A stretch of 64,000 bases of DNA, taken from positions 222,546 to 286,545 of the forward strand of contig BDSI01000072.1 of assembly GCA_003117195.1 (NCBI GenBank), written 5' to 3'. A program made the position numbers and the translations under genes. The notes beneath the pieces are model-generated. The model saw nothing but the letters and a program-made list of their open reading frames with translations. It was not told where the DNA came from and searched no databases. Position 1 is the first letter of the stretch. Each line of letters opens with the position of its first letter. This document shows positions 49,140 through 60,592 of this stretch, one piece after another. Source of the stretch: Eudorina sp. 2006-703-Eu-15. Taxonomy: Eukaryota; Chlorophyta; Chlorophyceae; Chlamydomonadales; Volvocaceae.

Positions 49140-50890
49140 AGGGGTGTGGGTAAGTCTCCGACCTGAAAGCACGTCCGAACCCACGGATGTCCGGAGCTTC
49201 CTTCAGGGTATGAGCTGACTCATCGCGTCTTTGCTTGCAGGCGGGCTCATCAAAATGCGAGATCCGCTAGGGGTGTGGGTAAGTCTCCGACTCGATGGCA
49301 CGTCCGTACCCACGTGTGCGCGCAGCTGCCTTCAGGGTATGAGCTGACTCATCGCGTCTTTGCTGCAGGCGGGCTCATCGAAACGGGAGGTCCGCCAGGG
49401 GTGTGGGTAAGTCTCCGACCTGAAAGCACGTCCGAACCCACGGATGTCCGGAGCTTCCTTCAGGGTATGAGCTGACTCATCGCGTCTTTGCTTGCAGGCG
49501 GGCTCATCAAAATGCGAGATCCGCTAGGGGTGTGGGTAAGTCTCCGACTCGATGGCACGTCTGTACCCACGGATGTCCGGAGCTCTCCGCAGGGTATGAG
49601 CTGACTCATCGCGTCTTTGCTTGCAGGCGGGTCATCAAATGCGAGATCCGCCAGGGTGTGGGTAAGTCTCCGACTCGATGGCACGTCCGTACCCACGAAT
49701 GTCCGGAGCTCTCCTCAGGGTATGAGCTGACTCATCGCGTCTTTGCTTGCAGGCGGGCTCATCAAAATGCGAGATCCGCCAGGGGTGTGGGTAAGTCTCC
49801 GACCTGAAAGCACGTCCGAACCCACGGATGTCCGGAGCTTCCTTCAGGGTATGAGCTGACTCATCGCGTCTTTGCTTGCAGGCGGGCTCATCAAAATGCG
49901 AGATCCGCCAGGGGTGTGGGTACGTCTCCGACTCGATGGCACGTCTATACCCACGGATGTCCGGAGCTCTCCTCAGGGTATGAGCTGACTCATCGCGTCT
50001 TTGCTTGCAGGCGGGCTCATCAAAATGCGAGATCCGCCAGGGGTGTGGGTAAGTCTCCGACTCGATGGCACGTCTGTACCCACGGATGTCCGGAGCTCCC
50101 TTCAGGGTATGAGCTGACTCATCGCGTCTTTGCTTGCAGGCGGGCTCATCGAAATGCGAGATCCGCCAGGGGTGTGGGTAAGTCTCCGACTCGATGGCAC
50201 GTCTGTACCCACGGATGTCCGGAGCTCTCCTCAGGGTATGAGCTGACTCATCGCGTCTTTGCTTGCAGGCAGGCTCATCGAAATGCGAGATCCGCCAGGG
50301 GTGTGGGTAAGTCTCCGACTCGATGGCACGTCTGTACCCACGGATGTCCGGAGCTCTCCTCAGGGTATGAGCTGACTCATCGCGTCTTTGCTTGCAGGCG
50401 GGCTCATCAAAATGCGAGATCCGCCAGGGGTGTGGGTAAGTCTCCGACTCGATGGCACGTCCGTACCCACGAATGTCTGGAGCTCTCCTCAGGGTATGAG
50501 CTGACTCACCGCGTCTTTGCTTGCAGGCGGGCTCATCAAAATGCGAGATCCGCCAGGGGTGTGGGTAAGTCTCCGACCTGAAAGCACGTCCGAACCCACG
50601 GATGTCCGGAGCTTCCTTCAGGGTATGAGCTGACTCATCGCGTCTTTGCTTGCAGGCGGGCTCATCAAAATGCGAGATCCGCTAGGGGTGTGGGTAAGTC
50701 TCCGACTCGATGGCACGTCCGTACCCACGTGTGCGCGCAGCTGCCTTCAGGGTATGAGCTGACTCATCGCGTCTTTGCTGCAGGCGGGCTCATCGAAACG
50801 GGAGGTCCGCCAGGGGTGTGGGTAAGTCTCCGACCTGAAAGCACGTCCGAACCCACGGATGTCCGGAGCTTCCTTCAGGGTATGAGCTGA
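49140..50890. repeat. 11-unit higher-order duplication inside the array
   Basis: A distinctive block (variants GTGTGCGCGCAGCTGCC and CGAAACGGGAGG) at 49,275-49,475 recurs essentially unchanged at 50,690-50,890, a spacing of 1,415 bp, which is 11 units minus small deletions. Related copies occur at 52,400, 54,600 and 55,380. Confidence 0.8.
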
Positions 50891-53800
50891 CTCATCGCGT
50901 CTTTGCTTGCAGGCAGGCTCATCGAAATGCGAGATCCGCCAGGGGTGTGGGTAAGTCTCCGACTCGATGGCACGTCTGTACCCATGGATGTCCGCAGCTC
51001 TCCTCAGGGTATGAGCTGACTCATCGCGTCTTTGCTTGCAGGCGGGCTCATCAAAATGCGAGATCCGCCAGGGGTGTGGGTAAGTCTCCGACCTCGAAAG
51101 GCACGTCCGAACCCACGGATGTCCGGAGCTCTCCTCAGGGTATGAGCTGACTCATCGCGTCTTTGCTTGCAGGCGGGCTCATCAAAATGCGAGATCCGCC
51201 AGGGGTGTGGGTAAGTCTCCGACTCGATGGCACGTCTGTACCCACGGATGTCCGGAGCTCTCCTCAGGGTATGAGCTGACTCATCGCGTCTTTGCTTGCA
51301 GGCGGGCTCATCAAAATGCGAGATCCGCCAGGGGTGTGGGTAAGTCTCCGACTCGATGGCACGTCTGTACCCACGGATGTCCTGAGCTCTCCTCAGGGTA
51401 TGAGCTGACTCATCGCGTCTTTGCTTGCAGGCGGGCTCATCAAAATGCGAGATCCGCCAGGGGTGTGGGTAAGTCTCCGACTCGAAAGCACGTCCGTACC
51501 CACGAATGTCTGGAGCTCTCCTCAGGGTATGAGCTGACTCACCGCGTCTTTGCTTGCAGGCGGGCTCATCAAAATGCGAGATCCGCCAGGGGTGTGGGTA
51601 AGTCTCCGACTCGATGGCACGTCTGTACCCATGGATGTCCGCAGCTCTCCTCAGGGTATGAGCTGACTCATCGCGTCTTTGCTTGCAGGCGGGCTCATCA
51701 AAATGCGAGATCCGCCAGGGGTGTGGGTAAGTCTCCGACTCGATGGCACGTCTGTACCCACGGATGTCCGGAGCTCTCCTCATTGATATGAGCTGACTCA
51801 TCGCGTCTTTGCTTGCAGGCGGGCTCATCAAAATGCGAGATCCGCCAGGGGTGTGGGTAAGTCTCCGACTCGATGGCACGTCCGTACCCACGAATGTCTG
51901 GAGCTCTCCTCAGGGTATGAGCTGACTCACCGCGTCTTTGCTTGCAGGCGGGCTCATCAAAATGCGAGATCCGCCAGGGGTGTGGGTAAGTCTCCGACTC
52001 GATGGCACGTCTGTACCCACGGATGTCCGCAGCTCTCCTCAGGGTATGAGCTGACTCATCGCGTCTTTGCTTGCAGGCGGGCTCATCAAAATGCGAGATC
52101 CGCCAGGGGTGTGGGTAAGTCTCCGACCTGAAAGCACGTCCGAACCCACGGATGTCCGGAGCTTCCTTCAGGGTATGAGCTGACTCATCGCGTCTTTGCT
52201 TGCAGGCGGGCTCATCAAAATGCGAGATCCGCCAGGGGTGTGGGTAAGTCTCCGACTCGAAAGCACGTCCGAACCCACGGATGTCCGGAGCTCCCTTCAG
52301 GGTATGAGCTGACTCATCGCGTCTTTGCTTGCAGGCGGGCTCATCAAAATGCGAGATCCACCAGGGGTGTGGGTAAGTCTCCGACTCGATGGCACGTCCG
52401 TACCCACGTGTGCGCGCAGCTGCCTTCAGGGTATGAGCTGACTCATCGCGTCTTTGCTGCAGGCGGGCTCATCGAAACGGGAGATCCGCCAGGGGTGTGG
52501 GTAAGTCTCCGACTCGATGGCACGTCCGCACCCACGTGAGTGCGCAGCTCCCTTCAGGGTATGAGCTGACTCATCGCGTCTTTGCTTGCAGGCGGGCTCA
52601 TCGAAATGCGAGATCCGCCAGGGGTGTGGGTAAGTCTCCGACTCGATGGCACGTCTGTACCCACGGATGTCCGGAGCTCTCCCCAGGGTATGAGCTGACT
52701 CATCGCGTCTTTGCTTGCAGGCGGGCTCATCGAAATGCGAGATCCGCCAGGGATGTGGGTAAGTCTCCGACTCGATGGCACGTCTGTACCCATGGATGTC
52801 CGGAGCTCTCCTCAGGGTATGAGCTGACTCATCGCGTCTTTGCTTGCAGGCGGGCTCATCGAAATGCGAGATCCGCCAGGGGTGTGGGTAAGTCTCCGAC
52901 TCGATGGCACGTCTGTACCCACGGATGTCCGGAGCTCTCCCCAGGGTATGAGCTGACTCATCGCGTCTTTGCTTGCAGGCGGGCTCATCGAAATGCGAGA
53001 TCCGCCAGGGATGTGGGTAAGTCTCCGACTCGATGGCACGTCTGTACCCATGGATGTCCGCAGCTCTCCTCATTGATATGAGCTGACTCATCGCGTCTTT
53101 GCTTGCAGGCGGGCTCATCAAAATGCGAGATCCGCCAGGGGTGTAGGTAAGTCTCCGACTCGAAAGCACGTCCGAACCCACGGATGTCCGGAGCTCCCTT
53201 CAGGGTATGAGCTGACTCATCGCGTCTTTGCTTGCAGGCGGGCTCATCGAAATGCGAGATCCGCCAGGGGTGTGGGTAAGTCTCCGACTCGATGGCACGT
53301 CTGTACCCATGGATGTCCGGAGCTCTCCCCAGGGTATGAGCTGACTCATCGCGTCTTTGCTTGCAGGCGGGCTCATCGAAATGCGAGATCCGCCAGGGGT
53401 GTAGGTAAGTCTCCGACTCGAAAGCACGTCCGAACCCACGGATGTCCGGAGCTCCCTTCAGGGTATGAGCTGACTCATCGCGTCTTTGCTTGCAGGCGGG
53501 CTCATCGAAATGCGAGATCCGCCAGGGGTGTGGGTAAGTCTCCGACTCGATGGCACGTCTGTACCCACGGATGTCCGGAGCTCTCCCCAGGGTATGAGCT
53601 GACTCATCGCGTCTTTGCTTGCAGGCGGGCTCATCGAAATGCGAGATCCGCCAGGGGTGTGGGTAAGTCTCCGACCTGAAAGCACGTCCGAACCCACGGA
53701 AGTCCGGAGCTCCCTTCAGGGTATGAGCTGACTCATCGCGTCTTTGCTTGCAGGCGGGCTCATCAAAATGCGAGATCCGCCAGGGGTGTGGGTAAGTCTC

Positions 53801-56099
53801 CGACTCGAAAGCACGTCCGAACCCACGGATGTCCGGAGCTCCCTTCAGGGTATGAGCTGACTCATCGCGTCTTTGCTTGCAGGCGGGCTCATCGAAATGC
53901 GAGATCCGCCAGGGGTGTGGGTAAGTCTCCGACTCGATGGCACGTCTGTACCCACGGATGTCCGGAGCTCTCCCCAGGGTATGAGCTGACTCATCGCGTC
54001 TTTGCTTGCAGGCGGGTTCATCAAAATGCGAGATCCGCCAGGGATGTGGGTAAGTCTCCGACTCGATGGCACGTCTGTACCCACGGATGTCCGGAGCTCT
54101 CCCCAGGGTATGAGCTGACTCATCGCGTCTTTGCTTGCAGGCGGGCTCATCGAAATGCGAGATCCGCCAGGGATGTGGGTAAGTCTCCGACTCGATGGCA
54201 CGTCTGTACCCATGGATGTCCGGAGCTCTCCTCAGGGTATGAGCTGACTCATCGCGTCTTTGCTTGCAGGCGGGCTCATCGAAATGCGAGATCCGCCAGG
54301 GGTGTGGGTAAGTCTCCGACTCGATGGCACGTCTGTACCCACGGATGTCCTGAGCTCTCCTCAGGGTATGAGCTGACTCATCGCGTCTTTGCTTGCAGGC
54401 GGGCTCATCAAAATGCGAGATCCGCCAGGGGTGTGGGTAAGTCTCCGACTCGAAAGCACGTCCGAACCCACGGAAGTCCGGAGCTCCCTTCAGGGTATGA
54501 GCTGACTCATCGCGTCTTTGCTTGCAGGCGGGCTCATCAAAATGCGAGATCCGCTAGGGGTGTGGGTAAGTCTCCGACTCGATGGCACGTCCGTACCCAC
54601 GTGTGCGCGCACCTGCCTTCAGGGTATGAGCTGACTCATCGCGTCTTTGCTGCAGGCGGGCTCATCGAAACGGGAGGTCCGCCAGGGGTGTGGGTAAGTC
54701 TCCGACTCGATAGCACGCACGTCCGTAACCACGGGTGCGCGCAGCTCCCTTCAGGGTATGAGCTGACTCATCGCGTCTTTGCTTGCAGGCGGGCTCATCA
54801 AAATTCGAGATCCGCCAGGGGTGTGGGTAAGTCTCCGACTCGATGGCACGTCCGTACCCACAGATGTCCGGAGCTCTCCTCAGGGTATGAGCTGACTCAT
54901 CGCGTCTTTGCTTGCAGGCGGGCTCATCAAAATGCGAGATCCGCCAGGGGTGTGGGTAAGTCTCCGACTCGAAAGCACGTCCGAACCCACGGATGTCCGG
55001 AGCTCTCCCCAGGGTATGAGCTGACTCATCGCGTCTTTGCTTGCAGGCGGGCTCATCGAAATGCGAGATCCGCCAGGGGTGTGGGTAAGTCTCCGACTCG
55101 ATGGCACGTCCGTACCCACAGATGTCCGGAGCTCTCCTCAGGGTATGAGCTGACTCATCGCGTCTTTGCTTGCAGGCGGGCTCATCAAAATGCGAGATCC
55201 GCCAGGGGTGTGGGTAAGTCTCCGACTCGAAAGCACGTCCGAACCCACGGATGTCCGGAGCTCCCTTCAGGGTATGAGCTGACTCATCGCGTCTTTGCTT
55301 GCAGGCGGGCTCATCAAAATGCGAGATCCACCAGGGGTGTGGGTAAGTCTCCGACTCGATGGCACGTCCGTACCCACGTGTGCGCGCAGCTGCCTTCAGG
55401 GTATGAGCTGACTCATCGCGTCTTTGCTGCAGGCGGGCTCATCGAAACGGGAGATCCGCCAGGGGTGTGGGTAAGTCTCCGACTCGATGGCACGTCCGCA
55501 CCCACGTGAGTGCGCAGCTCCCTTCAGGGTATGAGCTGACTCATCGCGTCTTTGCTTGCAGGCGGGCTCATCGAAATGCGAGATCCGCCAGGGGTGTGGG
55601 TAAGTCTCCGACTCGATGGCACGTCTGTACCCACGGATGTCCTGAGCTCTCCTCAGGGTATGAGCTGACTCATCGCGTCTTTGCTTGCAGGCGGGCTCAT
55701 CGAAAGGGGAGGCCCACCAGGGGTGTGGGTAAGTCTCCGACTCGATGGCACGTCCGCACCCACGGATGTGCGCAGCTCCCTTCAGGGTATGAGCTGACTC
55801 ATTGCGTCTATGATTGCAGCCGGGCTCATCGGAAGGGGAGGCCCGCCAGGGGTGTGGGTAAGTCCCTAACTCGATGGCACGTCCGAACCCACGGATGTCC
55901 GGAGCTCTCCTCAGGGTATGAGCTGACGCATCGCGTCTTTGATCGCAGGACGCCCAAACCCGGAACCTGCAACCCGCTAACCAACCCTGCGACACGCCAA
56001 AATTAATGGATAGGAAGCACCGACGCCGCTGGTCCTCACCGCCCTCAAAAAACCACGTCAATACCAAAGTATGCCAATCGGCAGCCACATCACCTGAGC

Positions 56100-58161
56100 T
56101 GAGCCCACAGCGCAGAAAAGCCACCGCTGAGCACCCACCACCCACCAAACATCTGCGCTGCGGTACATGAGGAGGATCCGCCACCAGCGGGCCGCCCCCT
56201 GGCAACGTGTCGTGGACACGATCCTAGCGGACGCCTCAGCGGCATGGAAGCCGTGCATGGTGCTCACGGCAACGGCCGACAGTCCATGGAGAGGGATCCG
56301 AAGGCTAGAACCCGAGGTACAGCGGGTCGTGACAGCCCTAGCCGCCCTGCCGAGAGTGGTGGACATCGCCGACCATCCGCTCGCGCCGGGGGCGTGGTGC
56401 TGGAACGCACCACTGTGGGGAAACCCACTACTCCCGGAGGAACTGCCCGAGGGGGGCGCCCCGGCCTCGAGCATGTGTTCCCGGACCTGGTGGACTACAC
56501 CGGATTGCAAACGGTCGGACAACTAATCCGGGTGGGGGAGACGCTCCGGATGGTAACCGACGGCTGGGCAGAGCCAAACTACATAGACTCCGCCCGCATG
56601 GCACGATGCGCCGCACGGGCGTGGGCGACATTCGTACAAGATTGCCTGGGTATCCCCGCGGGGTCCGGGCGATGGGGTGATTGGCGGCAATGGGCCGAAT
56701 TAGACCGGCGGCTGGTAGAACTTCAAGTAAGGCTACCAGCGGCCTGGGTGGCAGCAGCCCTAGCGGCACGAGCGAACGGGGTCCAGGGGGCGAATGTGCC
56801 CACGGAAGAGGAGGTGACGGCCATGTTGCTCGATCGCATGGGTTGGAGGTTGAATAATGGGTTGAAGGTGGCCCTGAGCGAGTACTCTGTTCGAGTGGGG
56901 ACAGCGATGCAACTAGCCGAGGTGGCGGAACGCCGCAGCGCGGCTCACTTACTGTTTGCCTGTGAGGCGGTAGGACTGGGAGCCACCGACCCGATTTCTC
57001 AGGTGGCGGCCGCCCGGATCCAGGGGCTGCTGAGCCGCCTTTGGCTCAGTATCCGGTGGGAAAATGAGCATAAGGAGGCCTTTTGGCGCCTTACAGTCGA
57101 TGGCGTCCCGTTGTTGGGCAATTCCCATATGCGACACGCGAGGGTGACGCGGTGTGGATGCGGGGGATACCCAGCGGAAGGCGGGGGGTCAGAGACACCC
57201 CGACAGCACCATTTCTGGTCATGCCGAGTGGCCCAGGCGGTGGTGGGTCAGTTGGAAGCGCGCCTAGGGGCACGGATACGGAGGCCGCAGGTCTGGCTGG
57301 CGGAACCCCCGCCACCCGTGGAGCAAGTTGTTTGGGATGTGGTGGTGTTGGCCGCGATTGCGGCCATGGAGACTGGTCGCCGATTCATGGCGGCCACCCT
57401 GCGTCGGTCAGCACCTGGTCAGGGTCAGACGATCCGGCCGGGACCGATATTGGCAGAACAAGGGGAGCGGCGCGCAATCGCTGACTTTTGGGGGCGCCTC
57501 CACGGGTTCGCCCAGTTGGGGCTCCCGAGACGGGGTTGGAGCTCAGTGGGCCCTTTCCACCCTTTCTTGAAAGTGGCGGGGGGAGTCCTGCGATGTGCGG
57601 GACCTGCTCCTGAAGAAGGATGAGGCGCGGGTTCCCCGCCCTCTGTCTGTTTATCGTCGGGCTCTCCGAACCGGGGTTCAAGTTGGGGACCGGGCCTACC
57701 CTCAGATTGGGGTGGAGGTTGGGCTCCCGTTGGCATTTTGGTGTTTTGGCCAAGTTATTTCTTATGATGCGGGTTACCCCACTAGCGGTCGCTGGGCAGT
57801 GTCACGAGCCAGGCGTGGGCCTTCCAAGACCTCGAGAGGGTGCTGCGTTGGGTGCCTCAGAGGTGGTGGTAGCTGGGTAATGGGGTGCCTGTGTGGGCGA
57901 CCTCCCCTGTGCTTGGCTTTATCCACTTCTGGGGATTATGCCCGCTGCTGTGCCTATCCCTTTGGTAGTGTTGCCCCGCTGCGCGCCTCTGCTTGCTTCG
58001 GTGTCTGACTGGTTGGGGTTATGGCCCGGTGTGTTTTCTTTGGGTGCGGCGTAGTGGTGTGGAGGTGACCTGCCGCCTTGGCGGTGGGGCCTACTGGGGC
58101 TTGCTCTGGTATACACCGATGATCCCGTTGGGGTCCGCTGTAACATTCATTCATTCATTCA
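56100..58161 (+). mobile_element. 5'-truncated LINE with ORF2 C-terminal half and (ATTC)n tail
   Basis: Coding starts near 56,130 (SALRYMRRIRHQ) in one frame, with DSPWRGIRRLEPEVQ and WCWNAPLWGNPLL, and passes near 56,440 into a second frame that runs to 57,623 (DYTGLQTVGQLIRVGETLRM onward). The C-terminus holds CGCGG, then HHFWSCRVAQAVVGQLE and VWDVVVLAAIAAMETGR, a pattern typical of the end of green-algal LINE ORF2 proteins. The 3' UTR ends GGTATACACCGATGATCCC, then GGGGTCCGCTGTAACATTC and three ATTC units at 58,161. RT and endonuclease are missing. The element abuts the tandem array on its 5' side and the 3' end of a phosphoglucomutase-type gene on its other side. One frameshift shows decay. 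Confidence 0.8.
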
Positions 58162-58183
58162 AACATCGTAACGAGCAACGTAT

Positions 58184-58188
58184 TTACA
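58184..58188 (-). promoter_or_regulatory. TGTAA polyadenylation signal of the phosphoglucomutase-type gene
   Basis: It lies about 195 nt downstream of the stop at 58380 and only some 20 bp from the end of the neighbouring LINE. Confidence 0.4.
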
Positions 58189-58379
58189 CACGGTATAGCC
58201 ACACGATGACACGAACACCGCTTGAAAGCGCTACACCAACGAAGGCTTGTGGCGCGGCGCACCTAGCTGGCGGCGGGCCGCGAGAGGCGGTGGCGAGTTA
58301 GTCCCACGAGCTCCTCCGCGAGGGCCCCCACCAGGCGATCAGCGAGCGGCCCCGTCTCCGCTGCGTCCCTTCCCTGGAC

Positions 58380-58962
58380 CTACAGATAGTACTTGATCTT
58401 GGGCTCAGTGCCTGGGGTTGGCGGGTCGGGGGGGGGGATGCGGCGCGGGCAGGGAGCTTGGGACGGGTTTGTGGTCGGTGCGGCGATTGGGTTGCGGAAT
58501 GGCGGCAGTCGCGGAATCGCCGCGCGGGCACGCACGCTGTGCAACCTGCACGCAACCAATGTCTTGACTGTCTGCTCAGTGTAGGGTGGTGAGTGCGTGA
58601 ACACTCGAGTAGGTGGGTGCGGCTGAGCAAAGAACGAATGCGGTGGCGCGTGGCCGGCCGCGCCGTGGATGCCGCCGCCGGTTCGTGCACAGGCAACCGC
58701 ACCCACAGCAGCGGCAAAGCCAACGCTGCACCGCACGGCCACACCGACAGCAGCCGCCAGCCACACCGACAGCAGCATCAGCATCAGCATCTCAGGCAGC
58801 AGCAGGTGAGACACCTCGACCTGAGACACCGACGACAACTCGCACCCAAGGCCCGCAGCGTGAGCGTCGCACGGCCGGCCAGGGTGTAGGTGATCATCAT
58901 GTCCCCCGGCTGCCAGGGCAGCACCGCGCGCCCGTCCGGCTGGCTGCTGTCCAGTCCGGTCC
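58380..58962 (-). CDS. C-terminal exons of a phosphoglucomutase/phosphopentomutase (PGM2-type) protein
   Basis: The penultimate exon 58962-58846 encodes TGLDSSQPDGRAVLPWQP and GDMMITYTLAGRATLTLRA. The last exon 58411-58380 encodes GTEPKIKYYL and a stop. The junction is GT-AG and in frame. The DSSQPD motif and the C-terminal GTEPKIKYY phosphate-binding loop are specific to the alpha-D-phosphohexomutase superfamily, closest to PGM2/phosphopentomutase. The enzyme moves a phosphate between C1 and C6 of hexoses or C1 and C5 of pentoses. I could not find the upstream exons (catalytic serine, metal loop) between 58,963 and 61,200, so the gene is either truncated or has long introns leading past what I can read. 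A usual SGTEP serine is LGTEP here. Confidence 0.7.
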
Positions 58963-59696
58963 CTGCGGGGTGCCGTACAACGGGTGCCGTACAACGGGCG
59001 CTGTACCATGGCGGCGTGGAGGGTGCCGGCGGCGCACCGACCGTGAGAGGTACGGTGGACAGCTGAGGGGCGGCGCCCCGAACACGGGGAAAAGGGGCGA
59101 GTTGCGGCAAATGACGCGAGGGATTGGGCGATGCGCGGGGCGGCCAAGGCAGCCTCCGCCCGCCATCGGCCTGCTGGCCTGTCCGCCCATACGCCCGAGC
59201 AACCTTCGTGCCTGCAGCAGCAGGGCGCGGCACGTTTGCAGCCCGGTACATGTCGGGGGACGGGGCGGGGCGTTGCGGGGCCGCACATCCCACCAGCCAC
59301 CACAGCTCACCCAGCTTCACACACGTGTTTCGACTCGACCCTCCCCCAACGAACTCACGCGCCCGTGCTACAGCTTGCCGCCAGCAGAATTTCCGCCAGG
59401 ACGTTGACTAAAACACACATGATCTGTTCGCGGCTCCGCGCTGCACGTCACAGGCCCTGTCTGACAGAGTCTGACCTGCAGGCGATACGCTGCGCGTTTG
59501 CATCCGACGTAAGCCTGCGTGAGCCAGCGCCTGCCGTAGATATGCAATTCGTCGTACATGGCCTATATCATCAGCACATAGCCCATGTAGCCAACGCACA
59601 GCTGGTCAGCAATGCAAGGGCTACAGAGGTGCAGCCCTAGGGAAACACGGACGATTTAACCACTCCCACCGCAATTCCTATCGGTTACATCGCCCA

Positions 59697-59730
59697 GTCG
59701 GGACTAAGGGTCCACCTTGTAACGGTTACA
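59697..59730 (+). repeat. GGGTCCACCTT-family repeat terminus, copy 1
   Basis: GGGACTAAGGGTCCACCTT is followed by GTAACGGTTAC. It is identical over 22 bp to the copy at 60,593. Confidence 0.7.
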
Positions 59731-59811
59731 AACTAACAAAAAGCCCTACAGTACGTCTGGGCGGCCAAATTCGTCTGTCCAGATGCATGGCGGTCACATT
59801 GAACATAGAAT

Positions 59812-59880
59812 GATTGAACGTTACAGCGGACCCCGAAAAGGGATCAACGGTGTACACCAGGGCAAGCCCCAGCAGGCCCC
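59812..59880 (-). mobile_element. LINE/SINE 3'-tail copy 3
   Basis: GAACGTTACAGCGGACCCC, then GATCAACGGTGTACACC and CCCCAGCAGGCCCC. The tail microsatellite is reduced to GATTGAAC. The sequence beyond about 59,880 diverges from the other copies. Confidence 0.65.
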
Positions 59881-60592
59881 CCACTGTCGTTTGCAGGCGA
59901 AACAAGCAAGTTCTAACGCGTTGCATGAGCAAGATTACGCGGGCAATCAGTGGCATATCAAGCTTCCTCGCTACTGAGGAAGGCCATGCTTGGTCCCTTA
60001 TACATGCCCAATGGACCCGCCCTAGACATTGTGGTGCACAGTCTGACAACTCCCTTGACAACTCGACAAGCAGCGCCAGGGTGCACAGCCAGCACAGGTC
60101 AGGCATCATCAACGAACCTCGGGCCTGCTCGGGCCACTCGGGCCTGCAGACACACCCTTACCAGGACTGTGGAACTACCCAACTGACGCTGTGTGAGTTG
60201 AGTGGTAGCGAATTGTACAGGATGTGGGGCACGACAGGGCCGCGAGACCCGGCTTGTGGCGACGAGCGAGGGGCAAAACCAGACGGCGTGTGCCCAGTGT
60301 AGGCCCGCCCAACGGCCCGCCAAATCCTCCTACGGCCACCACCTACGCCAGTTTGCACGATCATTCCTGGAGTCCTGGCACGCGTGTATTGCAGGTCAAG
60401 GTCATCCAGCGCGAAACAAAGTCCACGGGGTCTGGTGCGGTTTTCAAGAGGGGCAATCCTGGTGCATTGGTAACCTGGTGTGTTGGCCGGTACGGCTGCA
60501 CGGCGGGTGATGGAGGATGGGTCCTTGGTAGGGGCGTGTAGGGGTTGATGAGATACGGCGCCTACGAGCTATCTGGACCCGTTCGACGTTCG

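Larger units (their letters stand above)
40618..55948 (+). repeat. about 119-copy tandem array of a 129-bp unit carrying a splice donor and acceptor in each copy
   Basis: The unit is 129 bp, read directly from successive donors (for example 40652 and 40781). Each copy has a 38-bp segment from GCGGGCTCATC to CAGGGGTGTGG, then GTAAGTCTCC, a variable middle (ACGTCTGTACCCACGGATG or variants), GAGCTGACTCATCG and CTTTGCTTGCAG. Donor and acceptor are conserved in almost every copy; exceptions are a GTAGGT near 45,171 and a GTACGT near 49,921. The unit length is a multiple of three, so one frame on each strand stays open over many copies with a 43-residue period. Spliced, the 38-nt mini-exons would give a 38-residue repeat with no stop in any frame. 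There are no spacers, so it is not CRISPR. Both edges carry an older variant (GGAAGGGGAGG). Whether it is transcribed is unknown. Confidence 0.95.

Noticed and set aside
53788..55509. A 573-codon frame in the array as an ordinary protein gene
   Set aside because: Openness follows from a 129-bp stop-free unit, the opposite strand is equally open, and neighbouring units with indels break it.
40618..55948. CRISPR-like array
   Set aside because: The units follow each other without spacers, vary as a whole and lie in eukaryotic DNA with no cas genes.
58380..59303. 307-codon minus-strand frame as one protein
   Set aside because: Only its first dozen codons from the stop end (the last PGM exon) make sense. 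The rest is intron sequence read through.
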